Shown piece after piece: positions 41,266 to 50,540 of a DNA stretch of 50,540 bases. The position numbers and the translations under genes are program-made. The notes below the pieces were generated by a model. That model ran no database searches, was not told where the DNA came from, and was given only the letters and a program-made list of their open reading frames with translations. The first letter of the stretch is position 1. The number at the start of each line of letters is the position of its first letter. This DNA is from Mesotaenium endlicherianum (taxonomy: Eukaryota > Streptophyta > Zygnematophyceae > Zygnematales > Mesotaeniaceae): positions 1 through 50,540 of the forward strand of contig WELA01001245.1 in NCBI GenBank assembly GCA_009602735.1, written 5' to 3'.

Positions 41266-44200
41266 CTGCACATACGGCATCGCGCTGGGGGTCACGTCAG
41301 GCAGGCAGGCATGCACACACGTCGCACTTGATACAGGTGATATTCACAGAGCAAGGGTCCAGGGGCATGCTTCCTCTCTGCTGCCCAGGCGCGTAGCCGC
41401 AGTTGCCTTCTGTGCCTCGAGTGCGCCCGATCTGCACTGCTTTGAAGTGTGCCCTCAGACTACTTCCTCTTCTGACTCATTCTGCGTCTCCCTGTCATTC
41501 CGTATGCGGCCAACAACACCCACAACTGCGCTGACGTAGAGGGCAGGGGGGGGTACGCCCACAATACTTCTCCCTTGAGTAAGCCTGGGCCCTTGCCTCG
41601 TCCTCCTCTGCGCGGCATGTGCCAGAGCCCCCCGTCCCAAGTCCCACGCCGTCTGCGACGGCGCTTCCGCCGCTCTGAATGGCTACAGCCATGGCTGACT
41701 ACTACTTTTTATAGGACTCAGGCGAGAAGCCTTCGATGGCGCAGCAAGAAATCTCCCTCCTCTTCCATCCCGTCACCCATCAGGAAGCATCAACTGAGTC
41801 CCGAGCACGCACCCCATCCAGCAGGCGAGGAACACGCAGAGAGCGTCTGAACGCGGCGCAGGGGTCAACTCCACGGGATGAGAGGGGGAGGGGGGCGGGG
41901 CGGGGGCGGGGGCGGGACAGCTAGCGGGCTCACCTGGCGAGCTCTGGCTGGCCACCGCGCGCCTGGCTGTCGCCTCCGCGTCCTGCGCTCGCGCCACCTC
42001 GGCCTTGAGGCGCGTCACAAACTGCTTCAGGAGCGGCAGGCGCTGCAGCGAGGCGTCCCCTCGGAACACCTCCGTCTGGCACCCGCAGCCAGCCACTCCC
42101 CACGGCGCCCAAACATCTGAGCCAAGTCCTAAGCAACGTCCTACACCAAGTCTTACACAACGCAAAAGTCCTACGCAAGTCCTACACAAAGTCCTACACA
42201 AAGTCCTACGCAAAGTCCCACGCAGAGTCCTACACACGTGTCTCCACAAAGGCCTCCGGAAAGGCCTACGCAGATTTTTTGCTCACGGTCCCATGCAAAG
42301 TGTCGTGCACAAAGATCTCAAGCCAAGTCTCAAGCCATCGTCATCCACTGGAAGCCCACAAAATCCCCCGCGTGCACAGAACTGCCGGAATGCCCCGCCC
42401 ACTTCCATTGCCAGACTCGTAAACTCGCACACTCGCAAGCGTACAGACTCACACACACACACACACACAGCTCACAGCCTCACGAGGTTGCACAACTTGC
42501 AGCCCCCCGCGAGCGATGGGTGCGTGCGGGGACAAGCAGCCGACCTTTCAGCCCAGCCCAGCCCGGCCCAGTCCGGCCCTTGAGGGGGAAACAGCACGCG
42601 GGAGCAGGCACGGTGCGCCAGCTGGACAGGCCGAACCTGCTGACTTGCCAGAACGCATCGAGAGCGCGCGACCTGGAGCATATCCGTATGCGCCCCTGCC
42701 TGGTTAGACCGAGCTAGCCAAAGCGCACGCCGGAGCCCGTTGCAGCAGCAGCAGACGTAAAAGAGGAGGAAAGGACAGGGGGCTGGCACCCCCGAGCCCC
42801 AAACATCAGACCCCAGACCCTAATTCCAAATTCCTGATGCCTGCGCTGCTCTCCAGCCGCAGACGACGCCGCCACAGAGCGGCAATCGTAAGAGCCACAC
42901 ATCCCACCTCCCATCCCGTCCCGTCCAAAGATTAACACCGCGCAAGAGCCCCTACCCTTACATTTCGTGCTGGCGCCGCGCAAGGAGAGAGAGCCACAAG
43001 CCACAAGTCGTCAAGAACAAGCCTCGCCCCACTTCGGACTCCCCGAGCCTTGTCCCCCCAGGCCCCCCCAACTCAAACACCCCCATGACCCAGCACCCGC
43101 AACCCTCATCCTATCCCGATGACTGAACCGGCAGAGCACAACCCGCAACCCGCAACCCGCAACCCGGAACCGGCAACCGCCAACCCTAAGCAGGCGGGAC
43201 AGGCGGGGCAGGACGGGCGGCGGCAGTGGCGCACCCAGTTGAAGTTGACGAGGAAGTTGAAGCTGGCCAGGCACGCGGGCGACGAGTCCACGCGCGCCAT
43301 GGCCCGCGCAAACTCGTCCGGCAGCGAGGCCGCCCCTCCCTCGTCGGCGCCGCCACTCACGCCGCTCCCACCGCCGTTGCTGCCGCCGGCGTCGCCGCTG
43401 TTGTGGCTGCCGCTGCCCCCTGCCCCCTCGGCCTCGACCTCCACCTCCGCCTCCTGCTCCTCCGTGCCAGCTGTCAGGTTGATGATGATGCCCACGAGCG
43501 GCGCCAGGATCTGCGCGCGGTTCACCTTTTCCAGCGGCTGTGCGTGCACGCGAGAGACTCTGCTCCCTCTCTCTCCCCGCCCGCCCGCCCGCCCCCATTC
43601 GCAGGACTTGACGACAGTTAGCGAAGTGCCCTACAGCTCGTGGAGGGAAAGGGGGTGACCTTCTGCAGCAGCTGACGCCGTGCGCGCGCGCATCGGCCAA
43701 CAGATGGAGGGCAGAGAAGAGCGCGTAAGGTGGGCGCAGCACAGAAGTGCACAGTGGCATCTCCTGGCATCTGGCAAACACGGCCCTTTGGCAAACGCTT
43801 CGGGCTTCCGGAAGGTTCCTACTGCGCTAAGGCAAGCGCTGACTGTACAGTGACATATGCTTATACATGAAATGATAAAAATTTATATGTGGATATGTAC
43901 ATATATGCGTTGCCTCATGCGGGACCAGTTTCTGATTATTTCGAGGCAACATGGTCAGGCAGCCTCTTCCCTCTTCCCTCTTCGCACGACAGGACTCTGA
44001 AGAGCGAGCAGGAGGGCCAGGCTGGGAATTGAGGGCAGCGATAGCAGCAGCAGCAGCAGCAATAGCATCACCACAACCACCAGCAGCAGCGGCGGCGGCG
44101 GCGGCAGCAGGAGCGGCAGGGCAGGGAGGACATGCCACCTGTCGAAGATGCGCGCGTCGGGGCCGGCCGTGGTGTGGTTGAGCACAAAGTGCAGGAGCTC

Positions 44201-44404
44201 GCAGAGGCGCATCAGGTTCATCTCCTCCGCCGCCGCCGCCGCCTCCGCGCGCGCTCCGTCTCCGGCTCCGGCTCCAGCTCCAGGGCCATGGCGGCGGTGC
44301 AGGAAGGCGTGCGGCAAGCGCAGCGAGAAGAACTCGAGGATGCGCTCCAGGTTGCACGACAGCTCAAACATGATGCCGCACTTGCGCTGCTGCAGCTCCG
44401 CCAC
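40964..44404 (-). CDS. RKP: RKP/KPC1-like E3 ubiquitin ligase, 3' exons (copy 1)
   Basis: Four exons recognised on the minus strand: 44404-44139, 43537-43235, 42075-41934 and 41265-40964 (stop at 40966-40964). The last carries a C3HC4 RING finger of the RNF123/KPC1 type: CSICYA, FAPCKHRSC, RHLLNHQRCFFC. In plants and animals this family attaches ubiquitin to cell-cycle inhibitors in the cytoplasm. Upstream exons match its C-terminal helical region (LMRLCELLHFVLNHTT, LEKVNRAQILAPLVGIIINL, LPLLKQFVTRLKAEV). All introns have GT/AG ends. Phases agree for the last three exons. The first two do not agree (phase 2 then 0), so a small exon is missing or a boundary is off. The 5' part of the gene is cut at the single-N join. 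The protein ends in a poly-Ala stretch after the RING. Confidence 0.75.
41934..42075 (-). CDS. RKP: RKP-like penultimate exon (copy 1)
   Basis: 142 bp between acceptor CCAG| and donor |GTGAG. It encodes EVFRGDASLQRLPLLKQF and a helical Ala/Arg-rich tail. Its phase joins cleanly to both neighbouring exons. Confidence 0.7.
42120..42240. repeat. Intronic 12-bp minisatellite
   Basis: About nine tandem units of AAGTCCTACACA with drift (AAGTCCTACGCA, AAGTCTTACACA, AAGTCCCACGCA). It lies in the intron between exons 43235 and 42075. The identical second copy is at 47834-47954. Confidence 0.85.
42450..42469. repeat. (CA)n microsatellite
   Basis: About ten CA units inside the same intron of the RKP-like gene. 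The second copy lies at about 48164-48183. Confidence 0.85.
43235..43537 (-). CDS. RKP: RKP-like exon with KVNRAQILAPLVGII segment (copy 1)
   Basis: 303 bp (phase 0 at both ends) after GCACAG| and before |GTGCGC. A conserved block (PLEKVNRAQILAPLVG, then IIINL) is followed by an acidic Gly/Ser-rich insert of about 45 residues and a second conserved block (SLPDEFARAMARVDS, then CLASFNFLVNFNW). The Gly/Ser insert is probably lineage-specific. Confidence 0.75.
44139..44404 (-). CDS. RKP: RKP-like exon with KCGIMFELSCNLERILEFF segment (copy 1)
   Basis: 266 bp after a CT-rich tract ending CGCCAG| and before |GTGGCA. It encodes VAELQQRKCGIMFELSCNL and RILEFFSLRLPHAFL, then a Gly/Ala insert, then MNLMRLCELLHFVLNHTT and DARIFD. 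The helical pattern fits the RKP/KPC1 C-terminal region. Confidence 0.7.
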
Positions 44405-44639
44405 CTGGCGCCGCGCCGCAGCGTCGTGCCACGAGGGCAGGGGACGGGGCGGGGGAGGAGGGGTCAAGGGGGAGGGAAGGAGGGGGCTTTGCAGCCCTTA
44501 TGCTGCTGCGGCTGATCTCGTGGGATGGAAGGGAGAGGCTGCCAGCATTAGTTGTGTACAGAAAAGGAGGGTCTGACGTCAATTCAGGAGAGGGCCAGGG
44601 CCAGGGGGGCTAGGATGTACGTGCCGCTGGCATCTGCAC

Positions 44640-44820
44640 GGGTCCTGTTATGTGCGCGTGCGTCTCTACGTGTGCGTACGCACGTGCATGCGTGCATGTG
44701 TATGTGCGCGTGTGCGCATGCGCATGTCGTGTCTGGGCCCGAGAGAGGGAAGGGGAGGGCAGGGGGGGGCTTGAGCGCCATCGGCGCATGGCTGGCTGGC
44801 TGGCTGCATGCATGCATGGC
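44640..44820. repeat. Alternating purine-pyrimidine (TG/CG/CA) tract at contig end
   Basis: Long runs of TGTGCGCGTGCG, TACGCACGTGCATGCG and GCATGCGCATG alternate purine and pyrimidine, followed by GGCTGGCTGGCTG, CATGCATGCATG and a G run at the single N. Such DNA can adopt the Z form and is hard to assemble. The second copy runs to the window edge at 50354-50534. Confidence 0.7.
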
Positions 44821-44826
44821 GGGGGG

Positions 44827-44827
44827 N
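44827..44827. other. Single-N assembly join
   Basis: One N between two blocks in which I found no difference. Two other single Ns (27016, 27638) are also flanked by repeats of the same bases, indicating a scaffolder that writes one N where contig ends overlap. Confidence 0.9.
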
Positions 44828-46208
44828 ACGCCGCTTGGGCTCAAGGTCACCCGTGTCACACGGACCGCGTGAATGGCACTAGAGGCACTGTTTGGGGTGC
44901 TCAGCCTCGATTGTGCTAAATGTAAGAGTGTGGGCGCGAGGTCCCCTCGCATGAGGAGGATAGGAGCGGAGAAGGGAAGCAGAGCGTGTTGGATACTACT
45001 TGGGTCATAGTGGACAGTCACAGAATTACTTTTACTTGCAATCAAACCCCACGGCCTCTGAGCTATCGCTGCATTTGCACCGGCCACAATTTGAGCAATC
45101 ACCACAGACAGTAAAACTCAAACCTTCGAGCTTTTTTATTGACCTGCGGCTTATTTTCACATTCGAGATTAATCCTATACATCGATACTGTCTGGGATTC
45201 ATATCGACGAGAATTGCTCAAGTGAATATGAGTCGTCCCAACTCTACACACTGATTGTTCAGACTCTGAGTAAACGAAGTGCGACTCCAAATCTAGGGCG
45301 CGAAATATGCTAGTACTTGCTCAATTTCTGAACTGCCACGACTTGTTTGACATTTACATGTCGTGCACTCTTTATGTACGTCAATGATTATCATATCCCG
45401 TCCTTATCTCAAACCAATATGCTGCTTCTGATAATGACTCCAAGAGTACAAAACACGTGAAAACACTGCTCACTTTGTCTTGACACACGTAAGCTCTGAC
45501 TGCACGCCTGTGGATGCTTAGGCAGTATTCACGAATGACATAGCCGTTAACCGAAGACGATTATCACATTTCACTAGAAACGACACCATGATAGCCAGTC
45601 GAAGAGAATGATTGCTCTTTGCAAGAAAAACAACCACAATTTTAAACCACCGGTTACACTTGTACACACACGTATTTACGAGGACCTTCCAACGAGAGGG
45701 CAGGGCGAGAGTCGCTGCTGGAGCCCGGCCCGACAACCGACACACGACACAACCCTCACCTAAGAAGCACTCAAGACTCGGAGAAGCCAACAGACAAGCT
45801 GGCAGTATGAACGCTGTAGACCTGGTAGTTTACGTCGTACCCATTAAACACCTCACAAACTTTTAGAGCACCAACTTACGATGCCTGAGTGCCCGCCAAT
45901 CAGACTGATCGAGCTTCTGACTACAGAGCACTCTTTGGAGCGCACCAGCAATTCAGCTCTGCAGTGACCTCGGCAGGCTTCCTTGTGGTGTACCCACAGC
46001 AAGCAAGCAAACAACCTAACCTTCTCATAGCAGCCGCTACGATGGTAAGCCTGAGCCTGAGCGCGCCTGCCTATGCGTACCCCCTCCGGTCCCAGGACTC
46101 AGACACACACATGCACTCCCAGGCTCTCAGCGTGGCGATGCTCTTTGCCTCTCCAGTGCATCGCTCTGCGGAGCCAACCCCCCGCGGTGTCCACCTCTCT
46201 GATCGTAA

Positions 46209-46589
46209 GACTGCAACTGTCACTCTGAAGTGCCATCCTACGGCCGTCACTCTCTCGTATCACTCTGCAGTCATCACTCTGCAACATCGTCACGCTGTGC
46301 TTGCCGCTTTGCTCGCAGTGTCACAATGTCATGCTCGCCACTCTCTCGCGCGTCACCCTCCAGTGGTTGTCACTCAGCGGCCGTCGCTCTGCGGTCGTCA
46401 CTCTGGGCAATACTGTCACGCCGTGCTTGCCAGACTTTGCTCGCAGTGTCACTACGTGACGCTCGCCAGTCTCTCGCGCGTCACCCTGCGGTGTCACAAA
46501 GGAGGGGTCGTCACCCCTGCGCTCGTCACTCCCCTCTGCGGGCGTCACTTGCCACCGTCACTAGCGGGCATCACTGAGCAGCACCCCTC
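46209..46589. repeat. GTCAC-rich imperfect repeat block (copy 2)
   Basis: Same sequence as 40495-40875, in the second copy of the duplicated block. Confidence 0.7.
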
Positions 46590-46677
46590 TGCTATGCCAC
46601 TCGCTCACAAGCACACCGCTGAGTCGCCCTGTGCTGTGCTGCGGCCGTTCTGCAATCGTCACTACTTCCTTGGAATG

Positions 46678-49600
46678 TCACTCTGCCGCGTAAGACTCTC
46701 GAGAGGGAAGCGCAGCAGCAACGGCGGCAGCCGCAGCGGCAGCGGCAGCGGCTGCAGCGGCTGCAGCGCCAGCGGGGAGAAGCTCGGCGATGGGGGCGTT
46801 GCAGAAGAAGCAGCGCTGGTGATTCAGCAGGTGGCGCGACACGCAGCGCCGGCACGAGCGGTGCTTGCACGGTGCAAACTCCGTGTCGATTGCACACGCG
46901 TAGCAGATGCTGCACATCTCCTGCCCCCCCTCCTCGTCGTCCTCGTCCGCCTCCGCAGCTCCCTCGGCTCCCTTGCCACCTGCACATACGGCATCGCGCT
47001 GGGGGTCACGTCAGGCAGGCAGGCATGCACACACGTCGCACTTGATACAGGTGATATTCACAGAGCAAGGGTCCAGGGGCATGCTTCCTCTCTGCTGCCC
47101 AGGCGCGTAGCCGCAGTTGCCTTCTGTGCCTCGAGTGCGCCCGATCTGCACTGCTTTGAAGTGTGCCCTCAGACTACTTCCTCTTCTGACTCATTCTGCG
47201 TCTCCCTGTCATTCCGTATGCGGCCAACAACACCCACAACTGCGCTGACGTAGAGGGCAGGGGGGGGTACGCCCACAATACTTCTCCCTTGAGTAAGCCT
47301 GGGCCCTTGCCTCGTCCTCCTCTGCGCGGCATGTGCCAGAGCCCCCCGTCCCAAGTCCCACGCCGTCTGCGACGGCGCTTCCGCCGCTCTGAATGGCTAC
47401 AGCCATGGCTGACTACTACTTTTTATAGGACTCAGGCGAGAAGCCTTCGATGGCGCAGCAAGAAATCTCCCTCCTCTTCCATCCCGTCACCCATCAGGAA
47501 GCATCAACTGAGTCCCGAGCACGCACCCCATCCAGCAGGCGAGGAACACGCAGAGAGCGTCTGAACGCGGCGCAGGGGTCAACTCCACGGGATGAGAGGG
47601 GGAGGGGGGCGGGGCGGGGGCGGGGGCGGGACAGCTAGCGGGCTCACCTGGCGAGCTCTGGCTGGCCACCGCGCGCCTGGCTGTCGCCTCCGCGTCCTGC
47701 GCTCGCGCCACCTCGGCCTTGAGGCGCGTCACAAACTGCTTCAGGAGCGGCAGGCGCTGCAGCGAGGCGTCCCCTCGGAACACCTCCGTCTGGCACCCGC
47801 AGCCAGCCACTCCCCACGGCGCCCAAACATCTGAGCCAAGTCCTAAGCAACGTCCTACACCAAGTCTTACACAACGCAAAAGTCCTACGCAAGTCCTACA
47901 CAAAGTCCTACACAAAGTCCTACGCAAAGTCCCACGCAGAGTCCTACACACGTGTCTCCACAAAGGCCTCCGGAAAGGCCTACGCAGATTTTTTGCTCAC
48001 GGTCCCATGCAAAGTGTCGTGCACAAAGATCTCAAGCCAAGTCTCAAGCCATCGTCATCCACTGGAAGCCCACAAAATCCCCCGCGTGCACAGAACTGCC
48101 GGAATGCCCCGCCCACTTCCATTGCCAGACTCGTAAACTCGCACACTCGCAAGCGTACAGACTCACACACACACACACACACAGCTCACAGCCTCACGAG
48201 GTTGCACAACTTGCAGCCCCCCGCGAGCGATGGGTGCGTGCGGGGACAAGCAGCCGACCTTTCAGCCCAGCCCAGCCCGGCCCAGTCCGGCCCTTGAGGG
48301 GGAAACAGCACGCGGGAGCAGGCACGGTGCGCCAGCTGGACAGGCCGAACCTGCTGACTTGCCAGAACGCATCGAGAGCGCGCGACCTGGAGCATATCCG
48401 TATGCGCCCCTGCCTGGTTAGACCGAGCTAGCCAAAGCGCACGCCGGAGCCCGTTGCAGCAGCAGCAGACGTAAAAGAGGAGGAAAGGACAGGGGGCTGG
48501 CACCCCCGAGCCCCAAACATCAGACCCCAGACCCTAATTCCAAATTCCTGATGCCTGCGCTGCTCTCCAGCCGCAGACGACGCCGCCACAGAGCGGCAAT
48601 CGTAAGAGCCACACATCCCACCTCCCATCCCGTCCCGTCCAAAGATTAACACCGCGCAAGAGCCCCTACCCTTACATTTCGTGCTGGCGCCGCGCAAGGA
48701 GAGAGAGCCACAAGCCACAAGTCGTCAAGAACAAGCCTCGCCCCACTTCGGACTCCCCGAGCCTTGTCCCCCCAGGCCCCCCCAACTCAAACACCCCCAT
48801 GACCCAGCACCCGCAACCCTCATCCTATCCCGATGACTGAACCGGCAGAGCACAACCCGCAACCCGCAACCCGCAACCCGGAACCGGCAACCGCCAACCC
48901 TAAGCAGGCGGGACAGGCGGGGCAGGACGGGCGGCGGCAGTGGCGCACCCAGTTGAAGTTGACGAGGAAGTTGAAGCTGGCCAGGCACGCGGGCGACGAG
49001 TCCACGCGCGCCATGGCCCGCGCAAACTCGTCCGGCAGCGAGGCCGCCCCTCCCTCGTCGGCGCCGCCACTCACGCCGCTCCCACCGCCGTTGCTGCCGC
49101 CGGCGTCGCCGCTGTTGTGGCTGCCGCTGCCCCCTGCCCCCTCGGCCTCGACCTCCACCTCCGCCTCCTGCTCCTCCGTGCCAGCTGTCAGGTTGATGAT
49201 GATGCCCACGAGCGGCGCCAGGATCTGCGCGCGGTTCACCTTTTCCAGCGGCTGTGCGTGCACGCGAGAGACTCTGCTCCCTCTCTCTCCCCGCCCGCCC
49301 GCCCGCCCCCATTCGCAGGACTTGACGACAGTTAGCGAAGTGCCCTACAGCTCGTGGAGGGAAAGGGGGTGACCTTCTGCAGCAGCTGACGCCGTGCGCG
49401 CGCGCATCGGCCAACAGATGGAGGGCAGAGAAGAGCGCGTAAGGTGGGCGCAGCACAGAAGTGCACAGTGGCATCTCCTGGCATCTGGCAAACACGGCCC
49501 TTTGGCAAACGCTTCGGGCTTCCGGAAGGTTCCTACTGCGCTAAGGCAAGCGCTGACTGTACAGTGACATATGCTTATACATGAAATGATAAAAATTTAT

Positions 49601-50118
49601 ATGTGGATATGTACATATATGCGTTGCCTCATGCGGGACCAGTTTCTGATTATTTCGAGGCAACATGGTCAGGCAGCCTCTTCCCTCTTCCCTCTTCGCA
49701 CGACAGGACTCTGAAGAGCGAGCAGGAGGGCCAGGCTGGGAATTGAGGGCAGCGATAGCAGCAGCAGCAGCAGCAATAGCATCACCACAACCACCAGCAG
49801 CAGCGGCGGCGGCGGCGGCAGCAGGAGCGGCAGGGCAGGGAGGACATGCCACCTGTCGAAGATGCGCGCGTCGGGGCCGGCCGTGGTGTGGTTGAGCACA
49901 AAGTGCAGGAGCTCGCAGAGGCGCATCAGGTTCATCTCCTCCGCCGCCGCCGCCGCCTCCGCGCGCGCTCCGTCTCCGGCTCCGGCTCCAGCTCCAGGGC
50001 CATGGCGGCGGTGCAGGAAGGCGTGCGGCAAGCGCAGCGAGAAGAACTCGAGGATGCGCTCCAGGTTGCACGACAGCTCAAACATGATGCCGCACTTGCG
50101 CTGCTGCAGCTCCGCCAC
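46678..50118 (-). CDS. RKP: RKP/KPC1-like E3 ubiquitin ligase, 3' exons (copy 2)
   Basis: Same exons as in copy 1, shifted by 5714: 50118-49853, 49251-48949, 47789-47648 and 46979-46678. Identical translations include the RING finger at about 46917-46789. The gene would continue beyond the right edge of the window. If the duplication is an assembly error, this and copy 1 are one gene, and only the copy whose left flank is real should be kept. Confidence 0.75.
47834..47954. repeat. Intronic 12-bp minisatellite (copy 2)
   Basis: Same array as 42120-42240, with identical unit drift in both copies. Matching drift supports a false duplication, since such arrays change quickly. Confidence 0.85.
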
Positions 50119-50540
50119 CTGGCGCCGCGCCGCAGCGTCGTGCCACGAGGGCAGGGGACGGGGCGGGGGAGGAGGGGTCAAGGGGGAGGGAAGGAGGGGG
50201 CTTTGCAGCCCTTATGCTGCTGCGGCTGATCTCGTGGGATGGAAGGGAGAGGCTGCCAGCATTAGTTGTGTACAGAAAAGGAGGGTCTGACGTCAATTCA
50301 GGAGAGGGCCAGGGCCAGGGGGGCTAGGATGTACGTGCCGCTGGCATCTGCACGGGTCCTGTTATGTGCGCGTGCGTCTCTACGTGTGCGTACGCACGTG
50401 CATGCGTGCATGTGTATGTGCGCGTGTGCGCATGCGCATGTCGTGTCTGGGCCCGAGAGAGGGAAGGGGAGGGCAGGGGGGGGCTTGAGCGCCATCGGCG
50501 CATGGCTGGCTGGCTGGCTGCATGCATGCATGGCGGGGGG

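Larger units (their letters stand above)
39114..44826. repeat. 5713-bp direct repeat, copy 1
   Basis: Every feature I compared recurs 5714 bp to the right (44828-50540) with no difference found: all open reading frames have identical translations, and both copies end in the same GGGGGG run. The copies are separated by one N at 44827. This looks like the same contig placed twice, or an unresolved overlap, and not a biological duplication. Confidence 0.95.
44828..50540. repeat. 5713-bp direct repeat, copy 2
   Basis: Identical to 39114-44826 as far as compared. It begins directly after the single N at ACGCCGCTTGGG and ends exactly at the window edge, at the base that corresponds to the end of copy 1. 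Confidence 0.95.

Noticed and set aside
40175-41539. 454-codon + strand open frame, repeated at 45889-47253
   Set aside because: It runs antisense through the RING exon and the GTCAC repeat block, is low in complexity and shows no domain. The minus strand explains the conserved part.
43011-43781. 256-codon Arg/Gly-rich minus-strand frame (and its copy at 48725)
   Set aside because: It overlaps an RKP exon in another frame and consists of Gly/Arg runs caused by GC-rich sequence.

Overview
This is eukaryotic DNA, most likely from a green alga on the plant line (a streptophyte or 'charophyte'). The evidence is a plant-type intronless tRNA-Arg(ACG), exons of a plant-type RKP/KPC1 ubiquitin ligase, plant-like Ty3/gypsy chromoviruses primed by initiator tRNA-Met (primer site TGGTATCGGAGC), and a gypsy element carrying a cytosine-5 DNA methyltransferase. 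As I recall the literature, such methyltransferase elements are reported from charophytes and dinoflagellates. The species call is an inference. No prokaryotic feature (operon, CRISPR) is present.

Layout. From 1 to about 36.0 kb is a nest of LTR retrotransposons. I name the families A to F. Family A is a chromovirus with gag, protease, reverse transcriptase, RNase H, integrase, chromodomain and an extra 3' ORF (ORF3). It has ~720-745 bp LTRs and is present in about five broken copies on both strands. Family C is the methyltransferase element (2503-12330, + strand), inserted into an A copy with a TCCA target duplication. Its order is gag, DNMT3-like methyltransferase, RT, RNase H, integrase, PHD finger. 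B (two solo LTRs), a second solo LTR of family C, and F (one solo LTR) are later hits with clean target duplications. E is a truncated element with a different gag at 782-2079. On the right, a 7.8 kb family A element (22554-30317) sits inside an older A element (18293-35382).

From 35.4 to 36.2 kb the outer A element is cut off by four copies of a 160-bp tandem repeat, followed by the tRNA gene. From about 37 kb the composition becomes more GC-rich and I see no transposon. After a 90-N gap and about 2.2 kb with no recognised gene comes a 5713-bp block (39114-44826). It is repeated with no difference found (44828-50540) across a single N, most likely a false duplication made during scaffolding. 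Each copy holds the 3' exons of an RKP-like E3 ligase on the minus strand.

Main point. The family C element joins a DNA methylation writer to its replication polyprotein and puts a PHD histone reader on its integrase, where family A has a chromodomain. This copy is dead: stops, frameshifts, a solo LTR insertion just before the methyltransferase, and three catalytic Asp codons in RT and integrase changed to Asn by CpG-to-CpA transitions. That is the decay expected of a CpG-methylated element. The second unusual feature is ORF3 of family A, an unrecognised coiled-coil/acidic/Arg-Ser protein with a conserved possible splice acceptor at its start codon and a conserved hairpin between it and the LTR.
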